Source of the DNA: DASRIA01 sp035650255
GTDB taxonomy: Bacteria > Actinomycetota > Thermoleophilia > Solirubrobacterales > JBBDJG01
Assembly (NCBI GenBank): GCA_035650255.1
Contig: DASRIA010000047.1
Span: 1 to 43,974 of the forward strand
Length of the DNA stretch: 43,974 bases
Direction of reading: 5' to 3'
Part shown: piece after piece, positions 32,307 to 41,477 of the stretch
How the letters are laid out: each line of letters starts with the position of its first letter
Numbering within the stretch: the stretch's first letter is position 1
Program-made: the position numbers and the translations under genes
The notes under the pieces: generated by a model
The model's input: the letters and a program-made list of their open reading frames with translations, nothing else
What the model was told of the DNA's origin: nothing
The model's database searches: none

Positions 32307-33376
32307 GCGTCCGGCGAGGCGCCGTCCGCGACCGCGGCCGGCGGCTCGGAGGGCGCCATCGAGGGCCGCCCGCCGTTGATGCGCAGCGTGTCCGCGTTCC
32401 GCGGGCCCATCAGATCGCCGGCGGCGCGCTTCTCCGCCTCGAGCATCCGGATGCCCGGTTCGGTGTCGGACTGCACCACGATCATGCCGCGCTCCGAGAG
32501 CACCGTCACGACGACGTCCGGCTTCAGCTCGCGCACGAGCTCGTAGTCGAAGTAGATGTGGGCCCAGAACGTGCGCTGGAACGACTCCGCGAACAGTGGC
32601 ATCATCCGCGTCGCGTACGAGTCGCCGAAGACGAGGCAAGTGAGCGCGTTGTAGGCGTCGGCCTGGAACTCCACGAGGCGCCCGTGGTTGCGGACCCGGT
32701 TGTCGTCCACGAGCCGCACGCGTGACCCGATCACGTCGACGTACCCGTAGTCGGTGTCCACGACCGCCGGCTCGAACTTGAGGCCCAGGTCGCCGGCGCG
32801 ATGCTCGTAGGTGCGGTGCAGCTGGCTCGGCGGGACCCGCCGCACGGGCAGCGACTCCGTCAGCCGCGCCATCACCTCGCGGTAGGCGACGTATGCGCCG
32901 TACTCCGACCAGTGGGAGTCCGTCCGCGCGTACACCATCTCGTCGCGCTCCTTCCTGAGCGCCTCCAGCGGGTACAGCACCGGAGCCCATGACTCGCGCT
33001 CGGCCAGCCGGTCGAGCACCTGGAGCGCCGGCCGCGTATCGCCGGGGGTCACGTCATCCGGGAGCTTGTCCGCGTAGATGGCGTGCGGGTCGGGCGCGAT
33101 CAGGCAGACATACGGGATCCCCTGCAGGTAGAGCCACGCCGACCGGGCCTCGATCAGGTCGTGCCACTGCTGGACCTGGAGGGCGGTGAGCAGCTTCTCC
33201 CCGGCGTGCTGGCCGAGGGTGTCGTTCGAGTCGTTGCCGAGGAAGAGAAAGCCGTCCTTGCCCTCGACGACCTTGTCGTCCGGGTTCGGCACCGGCAGAT
33301 CGAGCCGGTGCGGGACGACCCTGCCCCCGGTGAAGACCCGCTGCTGTGCCTGCACTCCGCCCTGCTCCCCTTGCAC
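32303..33376 (-). CDS. AlgX/AlgJ-like SGNH-fold protein, copy A
   Basis: 357 aa from GTG 33376 (a TAG just upstream excludes the ATG at 33385). Motifs: LVFGDSYATRMMPLF (nucleophile Ser block) and YARTDSHWSEYGAYVAY (Asp-x-HWS block), with GKDGFLFLGNDSND near the N-terminus. Relatives O-acetylate exopolysaccharide or act with membrane-bound O-acetyltransferases. No signal peptide, MBOAT or glycosyltransferase gene is visible. It is clearly a tandem paralogue of copy B, and is divergent from the rrf2-suf operon across 85 nt. Confidence 0.8.
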   Translation of the reverse strand: MQGEQGGVQAQQRVFTGGRVVPHRLDLPVPNPDDKVVEGKDGFLFLGNDSNDTLGQHAGEKLLTALQVQQWHDLIEARSAWLYLQGIPYVCLIAPDPHAIYADKLPDDVTPGDTRPALQVLDRLAERESWAPVLYPLEALRKERDEMVYARTDSHWSEYGAYVAYREVMARLTESLPVRRVPPSQLHRTYEHRAGDLGLKFEPAVVDTDYGYVDVIGSRVRLVDDNRVRNHGRLVEFQADAYNALTCLVFGDSYATRMMPLFAESFQRTFWAHIYFDYELVRELKPDVVVTVLSERGMIVVQSDTEPGIRMLEAEKRAAGDLMGPRNADTLRINGGRPSMAPSEPPAAVADGASPDA

Positions 33377-33413
33377 CTACACCATGTTAGACGGGAATCG
33401 CGGGGGCCGCTGG

Positions 33414-33440
33414 TATCCTGACCGCGCAGCTAGGAATTAG
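33414..33440 (+). promoter_or_regulatory. Candidate operator/promoter of the suf operon
   Basis: TATCCT (33414-33419) and TAGGAATTAG (33431-33440) lie 22 nt before the rrf2 ATG, next to a strong AGGAGG ribosome site. TAGGAATT is shared with the moeZ upstream dyad. TATCCT could also be a -10 element, so the site would overlap the promoter. Autoregulation by the Rrf2 protein is inference. Confidence 0.5.
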
Positions 33441-33461
33441 ACCGCCAGGAGGCGCCTGCAG

Positions 33462-33987
33462 ATGTTCTCGACCAAGTCGGAGTACGGAGTCCGCGTGATG
33501 GTGCACCTCGCGCGCCGCCGCGGGCCCGGTCCCGTGCCGCTGGCGGAGATCGCCAAGGCCGAGAACCTGCCGCTCCCCTACCTCGAGCAACTCGTCTCGC
33601 GCCTGCGCAAGGCCGAGCTGGTGTCTTCCACCCGCGGCGCGCACGGCGGCTACGAGCTGGCGCGCGACCCCGCCCAGATCACGATGGCCAACGTCGTGCA
33701 CGCGCTCGAGGAGACGATCGTCCCGATGCAGTGCGTGAGCGAGCACGGCACGAGCCGCATGCTCTGCAACCATGAGCTGGACGGGTACGAGAACTGCGCC
33801 ACCAAGCTGCTCTGGACCAGGGTGCAGGGTGGCGTCGAGCGCGTCCTCGAGCAGACGACCCTGGCGGAGCTTGCGAGCTTTGCGGAGGGCCGTGCGCTGC
33901 CCGCCCAGTCCTCCGGCACCGCCCCCCGTCCCCGCGCCCGCGTGCGCACCACCACATCACGAACACAGGAGAAGCGAACCGTCCCCA

Positions 33988-33995
<8 letters not shown>
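33462..33995 (+). CDS. Rrf2-family transcription regulator, likely Fe-S sensing, of the suf operon
   Basis: 177 aa. The winged helix-turn-helix is standard Rrf2 (MFSTKSEYGVRVMVHLARR, LPLPYLEQLVSRLRKAELV, TRGAHGGYELAR). Three cysteines, Cys91, Cys102 and Cys112, lie in the dimerisation region and could hold a cluster as in IscR/SufR. Their spacing (C-x10-C-x9-C) is wider than the IscR C-x5-C-x5-C. A basic, Pro/Arg/Thr-rich tail (~residues 147-177) looks disordered. The stop overlaps the sufC start by 8 nt, so the regulator is part of the operon it probably controls. Confidence 0.9.
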
Positions 33996-34766
<771 letters not shown>

Positions 34767-34767
<1 letters not shown>

Positions 34768-36023
34768 TGGCGGTTGCCGCCCGCACCGCGGAGCTGCCGC
34801 GCTCGGTCGAGGAGATCCGGGCCGACTTCCCGATCCTGTCGCGCGAGTTCGGCGGGCGGCGCGTCGCCTACCTCGACAGCGCCGCGACCGCGCAGAAGCC
34901 GGAGTCGGTGATCGAGGCGATTTCCTCGTACTACCGCCGCTCCAACGCGAACGTGCATCGCAGCATGCACGAGCTTGCCGCCGAGGCCGAGCACCTGTAC
35001 GAGGGCGGCCGCGCAAAGGTGGCGTCGCTGGTCGGCGCGCCTCCGCGCGAGATCGTGTTCGTCCGCAACGCGACCGAGGCGATCAACCTCGTGCGCTACA
35101 CGTGGGCCCGCGAGCACGTCGGCGCGGGCGACGTGGTGCTGATCAGCGAGATGGAGCACCACTCGAACGTGGTCCCGTGGCAGCTGCTGTGCCAGGAGCA
35201 GGGAGCCGAGCTGCAATACCTGCGCGTCGACGACCAGGGCCGGCTGGACCTCGCGGAGCTCGACGAGCGCCTCGCAGGCGGCCGGGTCCGGCTGGTCGCG
35301 GTAGCGCACGTCTCCAACGTGCTCGGCACGATCAACCCGGTCGGCGAGATCTCCGAGCGCGCGCACGCGGCCGGGGCGATGGTGCTGCTCGACGGGTCCC
35401 AGGCCGTGCCGCAGATGCCGGTGGACGTGAAGGTGACCGGCGCGGACTTCTATGCCTTCACCGGCCACAAGATGATCGGGCCGACCGGCATCGGCGTGCT
35501 GTGGGCGCGCCGGGAGCTGCTCGAGGAGATGCCGCCGTTCCTGGGCGGAGGGTCGATGATCAAGGCCGTCGAGGACGACCACTCCACATGGGCCACGGTG
35601 CCGGCGAAGTTCGAGGCCGGCACTCCCGCGATCGCCGAGGGCGTCGGCCTGGGCGCCGCGGCGGACTACCTGGCCGCGCTCGGGATGGACGCCGTGCGCG
35701 CGCACGAGGTGGAGGTGACGGCCTACGCGCTCGACCGGATCTCGGCGCTCGACGGCGTGACGGTCCACGGGCCACCGGATGCCGCGGAGCGCGGCAGCCT
35801 CGTGAGCTTTGCGGTGGAGGGCATCCACCCGCACGACCTGGCCGAGCTGTGCAACCGTGAGGCGGTCTGCATCCGGGCCGGCCACCACTGCGCGCAGCCT
35901 TTGATGCGGCGCCTGGGCGTGCCCGCCACGGCACGGGCGTCGTTCTCGGTCTACAACACCACCGCAGAAGTGGACCGGCTGATCGGGGCGCTCGAGAACG
36001 CGAAACGGATCTTCGGCGTCTGA
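34767..36023 (+). CDS. sufS: Cysteine desulfurase SufS
   Basis: 418 aa, PLP-dependent type II desulfurase that supplies sulfur for Fe-S clusters. Lys235 binds PLP (FTGHKMIGPTG); the catalytic Cys375 lies in RAGHHCAQPLM. Other family segments: YLDSAATAQKPESVI, EMEHHSNVVPW, AHVSNVLGTINPV. The GTG start overlaps the sufC stop (TAGTG). SufU, encoded next, is its usual sulfur acceptor in Gram-positive systems. Confidence 0.96.
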
Positions 36024-36460
36024 TGGACCAGCTCTACCGCGAGTTCATCCTCGACCACTACAAGACTCCCCGCAACTTCGGGGAGCTCGAGCAGCGCGAC
36101 GCCGAGTTTCAGGACCGCAACCCGCTGTGCGGGGACGAGATGGGGGTGCACATCAAGCTCGCGGGCGACCGGATCGAGGACCTGCGCTTCCACGGCACGG
36201 GCTGCGCGATCTCGCAGGCCACCGCGTCGATCATCTCGGACGAGCTGAAGGGCAAGACCGTCGCCGAGGTGGCCGGACTCGACAGGAACTTCGTGACCGA
36301 GGAGATCGGCATCGAGCTCTCCCCCACCAGGCTGAAGTGCGGCCTGCTGTCCCTGAAGGTCGTGCAGGGCGCCCTGCTCGGTACGGACGAGTGGCCCTCG
36401 GGTACCCCGGAGCAGGACCCGGATGCCTCCGAGGTCGCACGGCTGAGGAACGAGATATGA
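36023..36460 (+). CDS. sufU: SufU zinc-dependent sulfurtransferase
   Basis: 145 aa NifU/IscU-fold protein. The conserved ligands Cys36, Asp38 (NPLCGDE), Cys61 (GTGCAISQATASI) and Cys106 (LKCGLLSL) are present with the insertion (~80-105) typical of SufU rather than IscU. SufU takes persulfide sulfur from SufS by zinc-ligand swapping. It overlaps sufS by 1 nt (TGATG). Confidence 0.95.
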   Translation: MDQLYREFILDHYKTPRNFGELEQRDAEFQDRNPLCGDEMGVHIKLAGDRIEDLRFHGTGCAISQATASIISDELKGKTVAEVAGLDRNFVTEEIGIELSPTRLKCGLLSLKVVQGALLGTDEWPSGTPEQDPDASEVARLRNEI

Positions 36461-36495
36461 GTCGCCCAGGCTAAACTTGACCGTTCCACTCGGAA

Positions 36496-36822
36496 ATGAC
36501 TGAGACCAGCACGACAATCGACGTCTGCCCCGCGGCGGAGCTGCCCGCGGGCGCCACGCGCATCGTGGAGGCCGACGGTCGCAAGATCGGCGTCTTCAAC
36601 TGCGACGGCGCGCTGCACGCGATCGAGGATCGCTGCTCGCACGACGACGGCCCGCTCGCCGAGGGGCCGTTCGATCCCGACTCCTGCACCGTCGAGTGTC
36701 CGCGTCACGGGTCCCTGTTCGATCTGCGCACCGGCCGGCCCCGTACCCTGCCCGCCTATCTCCCTGTAGAGACTTTCTCCGTCCGTATCGAGGACGACAC
36801 CATCAAGCTGGAGGTTTCCTGA
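36496..36822 (+). CDS. Rieske-type [2Fe-2S] ferredoxin in the suf operon
   Basis: 108 aa. The Rieske ligands are C47-x-H49 (DRCSHDDGPL) and C68-x2-H71 (VECPRHGSLFD). The fold is of the soluble dioxygenase-ferredoxin type, with no membrane anchor. It probably carries electrons for assembly, or is an early client of it. A 35-nt gap before it (with an AT-richer stretch TAAACTTGACC) might hold an internal promoter. Its stop overlaps the sufB ATG. Confidence 0.93.
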   Translation: MTETSTTIDVCPAAELPAGATRIVEADGRKIGVFNCDGALHAIEDRCSHDDGPLAEGPFDPDSCTVECPRHGSLFDLRTGRPRTLPAYLPVETFSVRIEDDTIKLEVS

Positions 36823-38255
36823 TGGCCACGCCCGAAATCGCAATTGCCAGGCCCGACCAGCTCGAGGGAATCAAGGACTCCTACGAGTACGGCTTCCACG
36901 ACTCCGAGACCGACTACGCCTTCAAGGCGAAGAAGGGGCTCAACCGCGCCGTGGTGGAGGAGATCTCCGACCACAAGGACGAGCCGCAGTGGATGCGTGA
37001 CTTCCGCCTGAAGGCGCTGGAGCACTTCGAGGCCCGGCCGATGCCGAAGTGGGCCGGCGGGCACATGGACGGCATCGACTTCCAGAACATCCACTACTTC
37101 GTGCGCGCGTCCGAGAAGCAGGGGCGCACCTGGGACGAGGTCCCGGACGACATCAAGAACACGTTCGACAAGCTCGGCATCCCCGAGGCCGAGCGGAAGT
37201 ACCTCGCCGGTGTGGGCGCCCAGTACGAGTCCGAGGTCGTCTACCACCAGATCCGCGAGGACCTCGAGAAGCAGGGCGTGATCTTCAAGGACATGGACAC
37301 GGGATTGCGCGAGCACGAGGACCTGGTGCGCGAGTACTTCTCGACCGTGATCCCGGCCAACGACAACAAGCTCGCCGCGCTGAACTCGGCCGTCTGGTCA
37401 GGCGGTTCCTTCGTCTATGTCCCACCCGGTGTCCATGTCGAGATGCCGCTGCAGGCGTACTTCCGCATCAACACGGAGAACATGGGCCAGTTCGAGCGCA
37501 CGCTGATCATCGCGGACGAGGGCTCGTTCGTGCACTACATCGAGGGCTGCACGGCGCCGACGTACACGACCGACTCGCTGCACTCCGCGGTGGTCGAGAT
37601 CGTGTGCAAGCCTGGCTCGCGGGTCCGGTACACGACGATCCAGAACTGGTCGCACAACGTCTACAACCTCGTCACCAAGCGGGCGGTCGCGCACGAGCGC
37701 GCGACGATGGAGTGGATCGACGGCAACCTCGGGTCGAAGCTGACGATGAAGTACCCGTCGATCTACCTGATGGGCGAGCACGCCCACGGCGAGATCCTCT
37801 CGATCGCGTTCGCAGGCAACGGACAGCACCAGGACGCAGGCGGCAAGTGCGTCCACATCGCTCCCAACACGACCTCGACGATCACCTCGAAGTCGATCTC
37901 GAAGGACGGCGGCCGCGCGAGCTACCGCGGCCTGCTCGAGGTCGCGCCCGGCGCGACCGGGTCCAAGTCGAAGGTCGTCTGCGACGCGCTGCTGCTCGAC
38001 GAGGAGTCGCGCTCCGACACGTACCCGACGATCCGCATCGGCGAGGACGACGTCGACGTCGGCCACGAGGCGACCGTCTCCAAGATCGGCGAGGAGCAGC
38101 TCTTCTACCTGATGAGCCGCGGCCTCACCGAGGAGGAGGCGTCCGGCATGATCGTCGGCGGCTTCATCGAGCCGTTCACGCGTGAGCTGCCGATGGAGTA
38201 CGCGGTCGAGATGAACCGGCTGATCGAGCTGCAGATGGAAGGCTCGATTGGCTAG
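36822..38255 (+). CDS. sufB: Fe-S scaffold protein SufB
   Basis: 477 aa from the ATG at 36822. Typical segments: GLNRAVVEEISDHKDEP, WSGGSFVYVPPGVHVEMPLQAYF (written here in part), EGCTAPTYTTDSLHSAVVE, and GKCVHIAPNTTSTITSKSISK. The C-terminus has LMSRGLTEEEASGMIVGGF. No intein interrupts it, unlike several actinobacterial sufB genes. It forms the SufBC2D scaffold with SufC and SufD. The structured element lies directly after its stop. Confidence 0.95.
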   Translation: MATPEIAIARPDQLEGIKDSYEYGFHDSETDYAFKAKKGLNRAVVEEISDHKDEPQWMRDFRLKALEHFEARPMPKWAGGHMDGIDFQNIHYFVRASEKQGRTWDEVPDDIKNTFDKLGIPEAERKYLAGVGAQYESEVVYHQIREDLEKQGVIFKDMDTGLREHEDLVREYFSTVIPANDNKLAALNSAVWSGGSFVYVPPGVHVEMPLQAYFRINTENMGQFERTLIIADEGSFVHYIEGCTAPTYTTDSLHSAVVEIVCKPGSRVRYTTIQNWSHNVYNLVTKRAVAHERATMEWIDGNLGSKLTMKYPSIYLMGEHAHGEILSIAFAGNGQHQDAGGKCVHIAPNTTSTITSKSISKDGGRASYRGLLEVAPGATGSKSKVVCDALLLDEESRSDTYPTIRIGEDDVDVGHEATVSKIGEEQLFYLMSRGLTEEEASGMIVGGFIEPFTRELPMEYAVEMNRLIELQMEGSIG

Positions 38256-38256
38256 C

Positions 38257-38412
38257 GGTCGTCATGGCCGACACACGGCCGGATTGCCGAGCGAAAATCA
38301 AGCGGTGCAAGGACGCAGGGAGACCACGTACCTAGGTACGTGGTCGACTGAGGACGCCGCAGCGCGCAGGTTTGCAGCCGGCAAGCCGGATGGGGGTCGG
38401 TCATGACGGCCG
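38257..38412. repeat. Nested palindromic element, copy 2, spanning the sufB-sufD gap
   Basis: Outer arms: 38257-38292 pair with 38378-38412 (~33 positions; mismatches near the middle, three G-U). A middle stem GCGGTGC (38302-38308) pairs with 38359-38365 (one mismatch). Then the 13-nt strands AAGGACGCAGGGA (38309-38321) and GACTGAGGACGCC (38346-38358), and a perfect 24-bp palindrome at 38322-38345 (left half GACCACGTACCT). The 13-nt left strand is identical to copy 1 and the right strand matches at 11 of 13, but the palindromes are unrelated. The right outer arm includes GGGGG at 38392-38396 and the sufD ATG at 38403, so folding could hide the sufD start. Confidence 0.85.
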
Positions 38413-39674
38413 CTCACGCTGGGGTTACTTCAGCTTCATCCGCGACGGAACCGGGCTGGCTGACAGACCTGCGGGCGCAAGGTCGCGCGCGGTTCGGGGA
38501 GATCCCCATGCCCGTCCAGAAGGACAAGGGCTGGGAGTTCACCGACCTGTCGAAGTTCGACCCCGAGGGCTGGGAACGCCCTGGCGACGGTGACCTCGAC
38601 GCGCAACCCGCGCGTGCAGCGGCCGTGCCTGCGGACGGTGCCGGCGTGCTGCAGGTCGACGGCAAGGCGGTCACGAGGGGCACCGCCCCGGAGGGCATCG
38701 TGGTCACGACGCTGGAGGACGCCGTCTCCAACCACGCGGAACTGGTCGAGCCCCATCTCGGCTCGCTGGTCAGCGACCGCGACAAGTTCGCCGCCCAGAA
38801 CACGGCGAGCTGGCGCGGCGGGCTGTTCGTGCACGTGCCGGCGGGCGTCGCCGTCGAGGAGCCGATCGTGGCGTCCGTGATCCAGGCATCTGCGGGCGCG
38901 CTGCCGTGGCGGTCGCTGATCGTGGTGGAGGCCGGAGCGCAGGTGACGGTCGCCGAGGAATGGCTTTCCGCAGACGCCGAGCTCGAGGGCTACTTCAACC
39001 CCGTCAGCGAGATCATCGTGGGCGAGGGCGCGTCGGTGGAGTACCTGTGCGTCCAGGACCTCTCCGAGCAGGCATGGATCCTCGGCAGCCAGCGCGCGCA
39101 GGTCGCGCGCGACGCGTCGCTGCACTGGGTCGGGCTCGGGCTCGGCTCCGGGCAGGGCAAGCTGCGGATGGAGACCGACATCAACGGCCAGGGCGCGAGC
39201 GCGAAGGTCACCGGCGCGTACGCGGGCCACAACCGCCAGCACATCGACTACGACACCACGCAGGAGCACGCCGCGCCGCACACGACCTCCGACCTCGCGT
39301 TCCGGGGCGTGTTGCGCGACCGCGCTACGGCCGTGTGGAGCGGGATGATCAAGGTCGATCCCGGCGCGCAGCGCACCGACGCGTTCCAGGAGAGCCGCAA
39401 CCTGCTGATGAACGACGGCGCGCACGCGGACGCGATTCCCGGGCTCGAGATCGAGGCCAACGACGTGCGCTGCACGCACGCCGCGACCGTCGCGCGGCTC
39501 GACGAGGACCAGGTCTTCTATCTCCAGAGCCGGGGGCTCGACCGCGCAGAGGCCCAGCGCCTCCTGGTAGGCGGCTTCCTCGAGGTGATCGCGGGACGGC
39601 TGGAGGGCTCGCCGTTCATGCACGACACGGTCCAAGCCGCGCTGCAGCGCGAGCTGGAAGTCGTCCTCGCCTGA
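38403..39674 (+). CDS. sufD: Fe-S scaffold protein SufD
   Basis: 423 aa. Typical segments: PMPVQKDKGWEFTDLSKFD at the N-terminus, NTASWRGGLFVHVPAGVAVE, QHIDYDTTQEHAAPHTTSDL, and the C-terminal YLQSRGLDRAEAQRLLVGGF that parallels SufB. It completes the SufBCD complex. It is last in the operon, unlike the more common sufB-sufD-sufC order, and is separated from sufB by 147 nt occupied by the palindromic element, whereas all other genes in this operon overlap or nearly touch. Confidence 0.94.
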   Translation: MTAAHAGVTSASSATEPGWLTDLRAQGRARFGEIPMPVQKDKGWEFTDLSKFDPEGWERPGDGDLDAQPARAAAVPADGAGVLQVDGKAVTRGTAPEGIVVTTLEDAVSNHAELVEPHLGSLVSDRDKFAAQNTASWRGGLFVHVPAGVAVEEPIVASVIQASAGALPWRSLIVVEAGAQVTVAEEWLSADAELEGYFNPVSEIIVGEGASVEYLCVQDLSEQAWILGSQRAQVARDASLHWVGLGLGSGQGKLRMETDINGQGASAKVTGAYAGHNRQHIDYDTTQEHAAPHTTSDLAFRGVLRDRATAVWSGMIKVDPGAQRTDAFQESRNLLMNDGAHADAIPGLEIEANDVRCTHAATVARLDEDQVFYLQSRGLDRAEAQRLLVGGFLEVIAGRLEGSPFMHDTVQAALQRELEVVLA

Positions 39675-39688
39675 CGAACGATGTGAAT

Positions 39689-39711
39689 CCGCTCACGACA
39701 GGTGTGAGCGG
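39689..39711. terminator. Hairpin after sufD
   Basis: A perfect 8-bp stem CCGCTCAC (39689-39696) with 39704-39711 around GACAGGT, 15 nt after the sufD stop and before the convergent DoxX-like gene. No U-tract on either strand. Confidence 0.55.
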
Positions 39712-39732
39712 GTCAACAAAGTTCGGGAGGAG

Positions 39733-40080
39733 CTACTCCGTGCCGCGCCAGGTGAGCCAGGCGAACAGGCCCTGCACGGGCAGCCGGGCGTACAGCAGAG
39801 CGGGCGGGATCTGCGGGAACTTCTCGGGCCGCAGCGCCATGTGGATGTTGGCCGGGTACACGGCGACGAGCGTCGCAAGCAGCCACCAGCGCGCGAGCGG
39901 GCGGGTGCGCCCGGGCAGCACCGCTACCCCACCCACGAGCTCCGCGACACCCGCGGCGGCGTTCACCTGGTCCTTCCAGCGGTCCACGGGCGGCGGGACG
40001 ATCGCCTTGTAGAACCGCGGGCTGCGGAAGTGGTTCAGGCCCGCTGCGATCCAGAAGGCCGCTGCCGCGTAGCGCCACAT
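39733..40080 (-). CDS. DoxX-like small integral membrane protein
   Basis: 115 aa from the ATG at 40080. Four hydrophobic helices are arranged as in DoxX/MauE-type proteins; AGLNHFRSPRFYKAIVPP and AAAGVAELVGGVAVL are typical DoxX-family stretches, and YPANIHMAL is seen in their third helix. Function unknown; relatives are linked to thiol/redox or membrane oxidoreductase complexes. It is divergent from the Smr-like gene. Confidence 0.8.
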   Translation of the reverse strand: MWRYAAAAFWIAAGLNHFRSPRFYKAIVPPPVDRWKDQVNAAAGVAELVGGVAVLPGRTRPLARWWLLATLVAVYPANIHMALRPEKFPQIPPALLYARLPVQGLFAWLTWRGTE

Positions 40081-40148
40081 GCGGGCGAAGGCTATTCGCC
40101 TGGGACGATTAGGGCATCGAGATCGACCAGCACACCAGCACGGTCCGT

Positions 40149-40496
40149 GTGGACTGGCACCACTACTCGCTCGATCAGGTCGACACCTGGGCGGACCGCG
40201 TGATAGAGGCGGCCTGGGCACACGGCTACGAGTGGGTGGAGTTCGTGCACGGCGCTCCCGACGTCGGGACGCGCGGCACGCTCGGCTGGGACGGGCGGGC
40301 GGCGGCCGGCCGCGGCACCATCAAGGAGCTGCTGCGCCGGCGCCTGTTCGGCAACCGCTGGCACCGCTGGGCGCGCGACCGGCGCGAGGGCATGCACCGG
40401 CTCGAGGAGGGCAGCATGACGATCGCCCTGCGGGAGAACCCGCGTCCGGGCAAGCAGGCGAAGTGGCCCATGATCCCGCCACCCGCGCACGGGTAG
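40149..40496 (+). CDS. Smr-domain-like protein
   Basis: 115 aa from GTG 40149; an in-frame TAG at 40110-40112 limits the upstream extension, and no other usual start lies between. The pattern VDWHHYSLDQVDTWADRVIE...WVEFVHGAPDV...GRGTIKELLRRRL...EEGSMTIALREN fits the small MutS-related (Smr) fold: the D-x-H motif at the start, an HG loop, and a C-terminal strand. Smr domains nick branched or RNA substrates. The match is partial and distant. Confidence 0.62.
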   Translation: MDWHHYSLDQVDTWADRVIEAAWAHGYEWVEFVHGAPDVGTRGTLGWDGRAAAGRGTIKELLRRRLFGNRWHRWARDRREGMHRLEEGSMTIALRENPRPGKQAKWPMIPPPAHG

Positions 40497-40516
40497 CCCG
40501 CTACCGTTTCGCAGCC

Positions 40517-41329
40517 TTGCGCCCCACCGACGAGATCACGGTTCCGGACTTTCCGCCCCAGACGGGATGGATCAACGCCCCCTTCGTGCGCATGGGAACG
40601 CTGCTCGGTCGCAACGCGCCGCTGGTGTGGTTCTGGGATCTGGGCTCGCTCAACTCGATTCGCACGCTGCCCTACCTCCTGGAGTGGCACCGCCGCTACG
40701 CGGACGCGGGCCTGAAGGTGATCGGCGTGCACAGCCCGCAGTTCGACTTCGGCCACGACGCCGCGACGGTGGAGCAGGCCGTGCAGCGGCTGGCGATCCC
40801 GTTTCCCGTGGCCGTGGACTCCGACTACGCGATCTGGCGCCAGTACGGCAACGAGGTGTGGCCCGCCCTGTACCTCTGGGACCGCCGCGGGACGCTGCGG
40901 CACTACCACTTCGGCGAGGGCCTCTACGACGACACGGAGAACGCGATCGGCGAGGTCCTGCGCGAGATCGACCCCGACGTGCAGCTGCCCGAGACGATGG
41001 CGCCGCTGCGGCCGACCGATGCGCCCGGCGCGCTCGTGAAGCCGCCCACGCCCCACACGTTTCTCAACGAGGATCGCTCACCTCGGCCGATCGGCCCAGG
41101 CGAGGCGCTGCGGATCCGCTACGCAGCCGCCGGCGCGGCCGCGGTGCTCGACGGCACCGGCGAGGTGGAGGTGCTGATCGACGACGACCGGGTCCGCACG
41201 ATCGTCCTCGACGGACCACGCCTGTATGACCTCGTCGACACGGGAGCGCACGAGGAGCACGAGCTCGCCCTCGTGTTCGAGGACGCCGCAAACGCATACG
41301 CGTTCAGCTTCGTGCCGGGCCCCGCGTAA
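40517..41329 (+). CDS. Thioredoxin-fold (DipZ/TlpA-like) protein with Ser replacing both redox Cys
   Basis: 270 aa from TTG 40517. The segment PLVWFWDLGSLNSIRTLPYL aligns with the DipZ/TlpA pattern W-x-x-x-C-x-x-C-x-RTLPYL, but Ser44 and Ser47 stand where the two cysteines belong. The rest of the redoxin domain (~1-160) is intact: GVHSPQFDFGHD, FPVAVDSDYAIWRQYGN, and a cis-Pro region VWPALYLWD. A beta-rich C-terminal domain (~190-270) follows. No signal peptide. It cannot do standard thiol-disulfide exchange; a binding or chaperone role is inferred. It lies 148 nt upstream of hypC, so a link to hydrogenase assembly is possible. Confidence 0.82.
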   Translation: MRPTDEITVPDFPPQTGWINAPFVRMGTLLGRNAPLVWFWDLGSLNSIRTLPYLLEWHRRYADAGLKVIGVHSPQFDFGHDAATVEQAVQRLAIPFPVAVDSDYAIWRQYGNEVWPALYLWDRRGTLRHYHFGEGLYDDTENAIGEVLREIDPDVQLPETMAPLRPTDAPGALVKPPTPHTFLNEDRSPRPIGPGEALRIRYAAAGAAAVLDGTGEVEVLIDDDRVRTIVLDGPRLYDLVDTGAHEEHELALVFEDAANAYAFSFVPGPA

Positions 41330-41392
41330 GCGCGCGGACACACAAGCGGCGCACAAACTCGCCTTAACGATCGGCCCGCGTTTCCTCACGGG

Positions 41393-41454
41393 CGAAAGTG
41401 ATACAACCCAGATTCCGGCGCCCGACCCCGCTATTGGGGCCTGACGCACTTTCG
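41393..41454 (+). promoter_or_regulatory. Structured 5' leader/inverted repeat before hypC
   Basis: CGAAAGTG (41393-41400) pairs perfectly with CACTTTCG (41447-41454), enclosing CCCC-GCTATT-GGGG (41426-41429 with 41436-41439). The GATACAAC inside could be a -10 element instead. It ends 23 nt before the hypC GTG. As RNA it would be a branched leader; as DNA, an operator. No named riboswitch was recognised. Confidence 0.5.
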
Positions 41455-41477
41455 CGGGACTTGAGGGAGGACCCGAA

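Noticed and set aside
36822..38255. Intein in SufB
   Set aside because: SufB has normal length (477 aa) and no insertion or splice-junction motifs.
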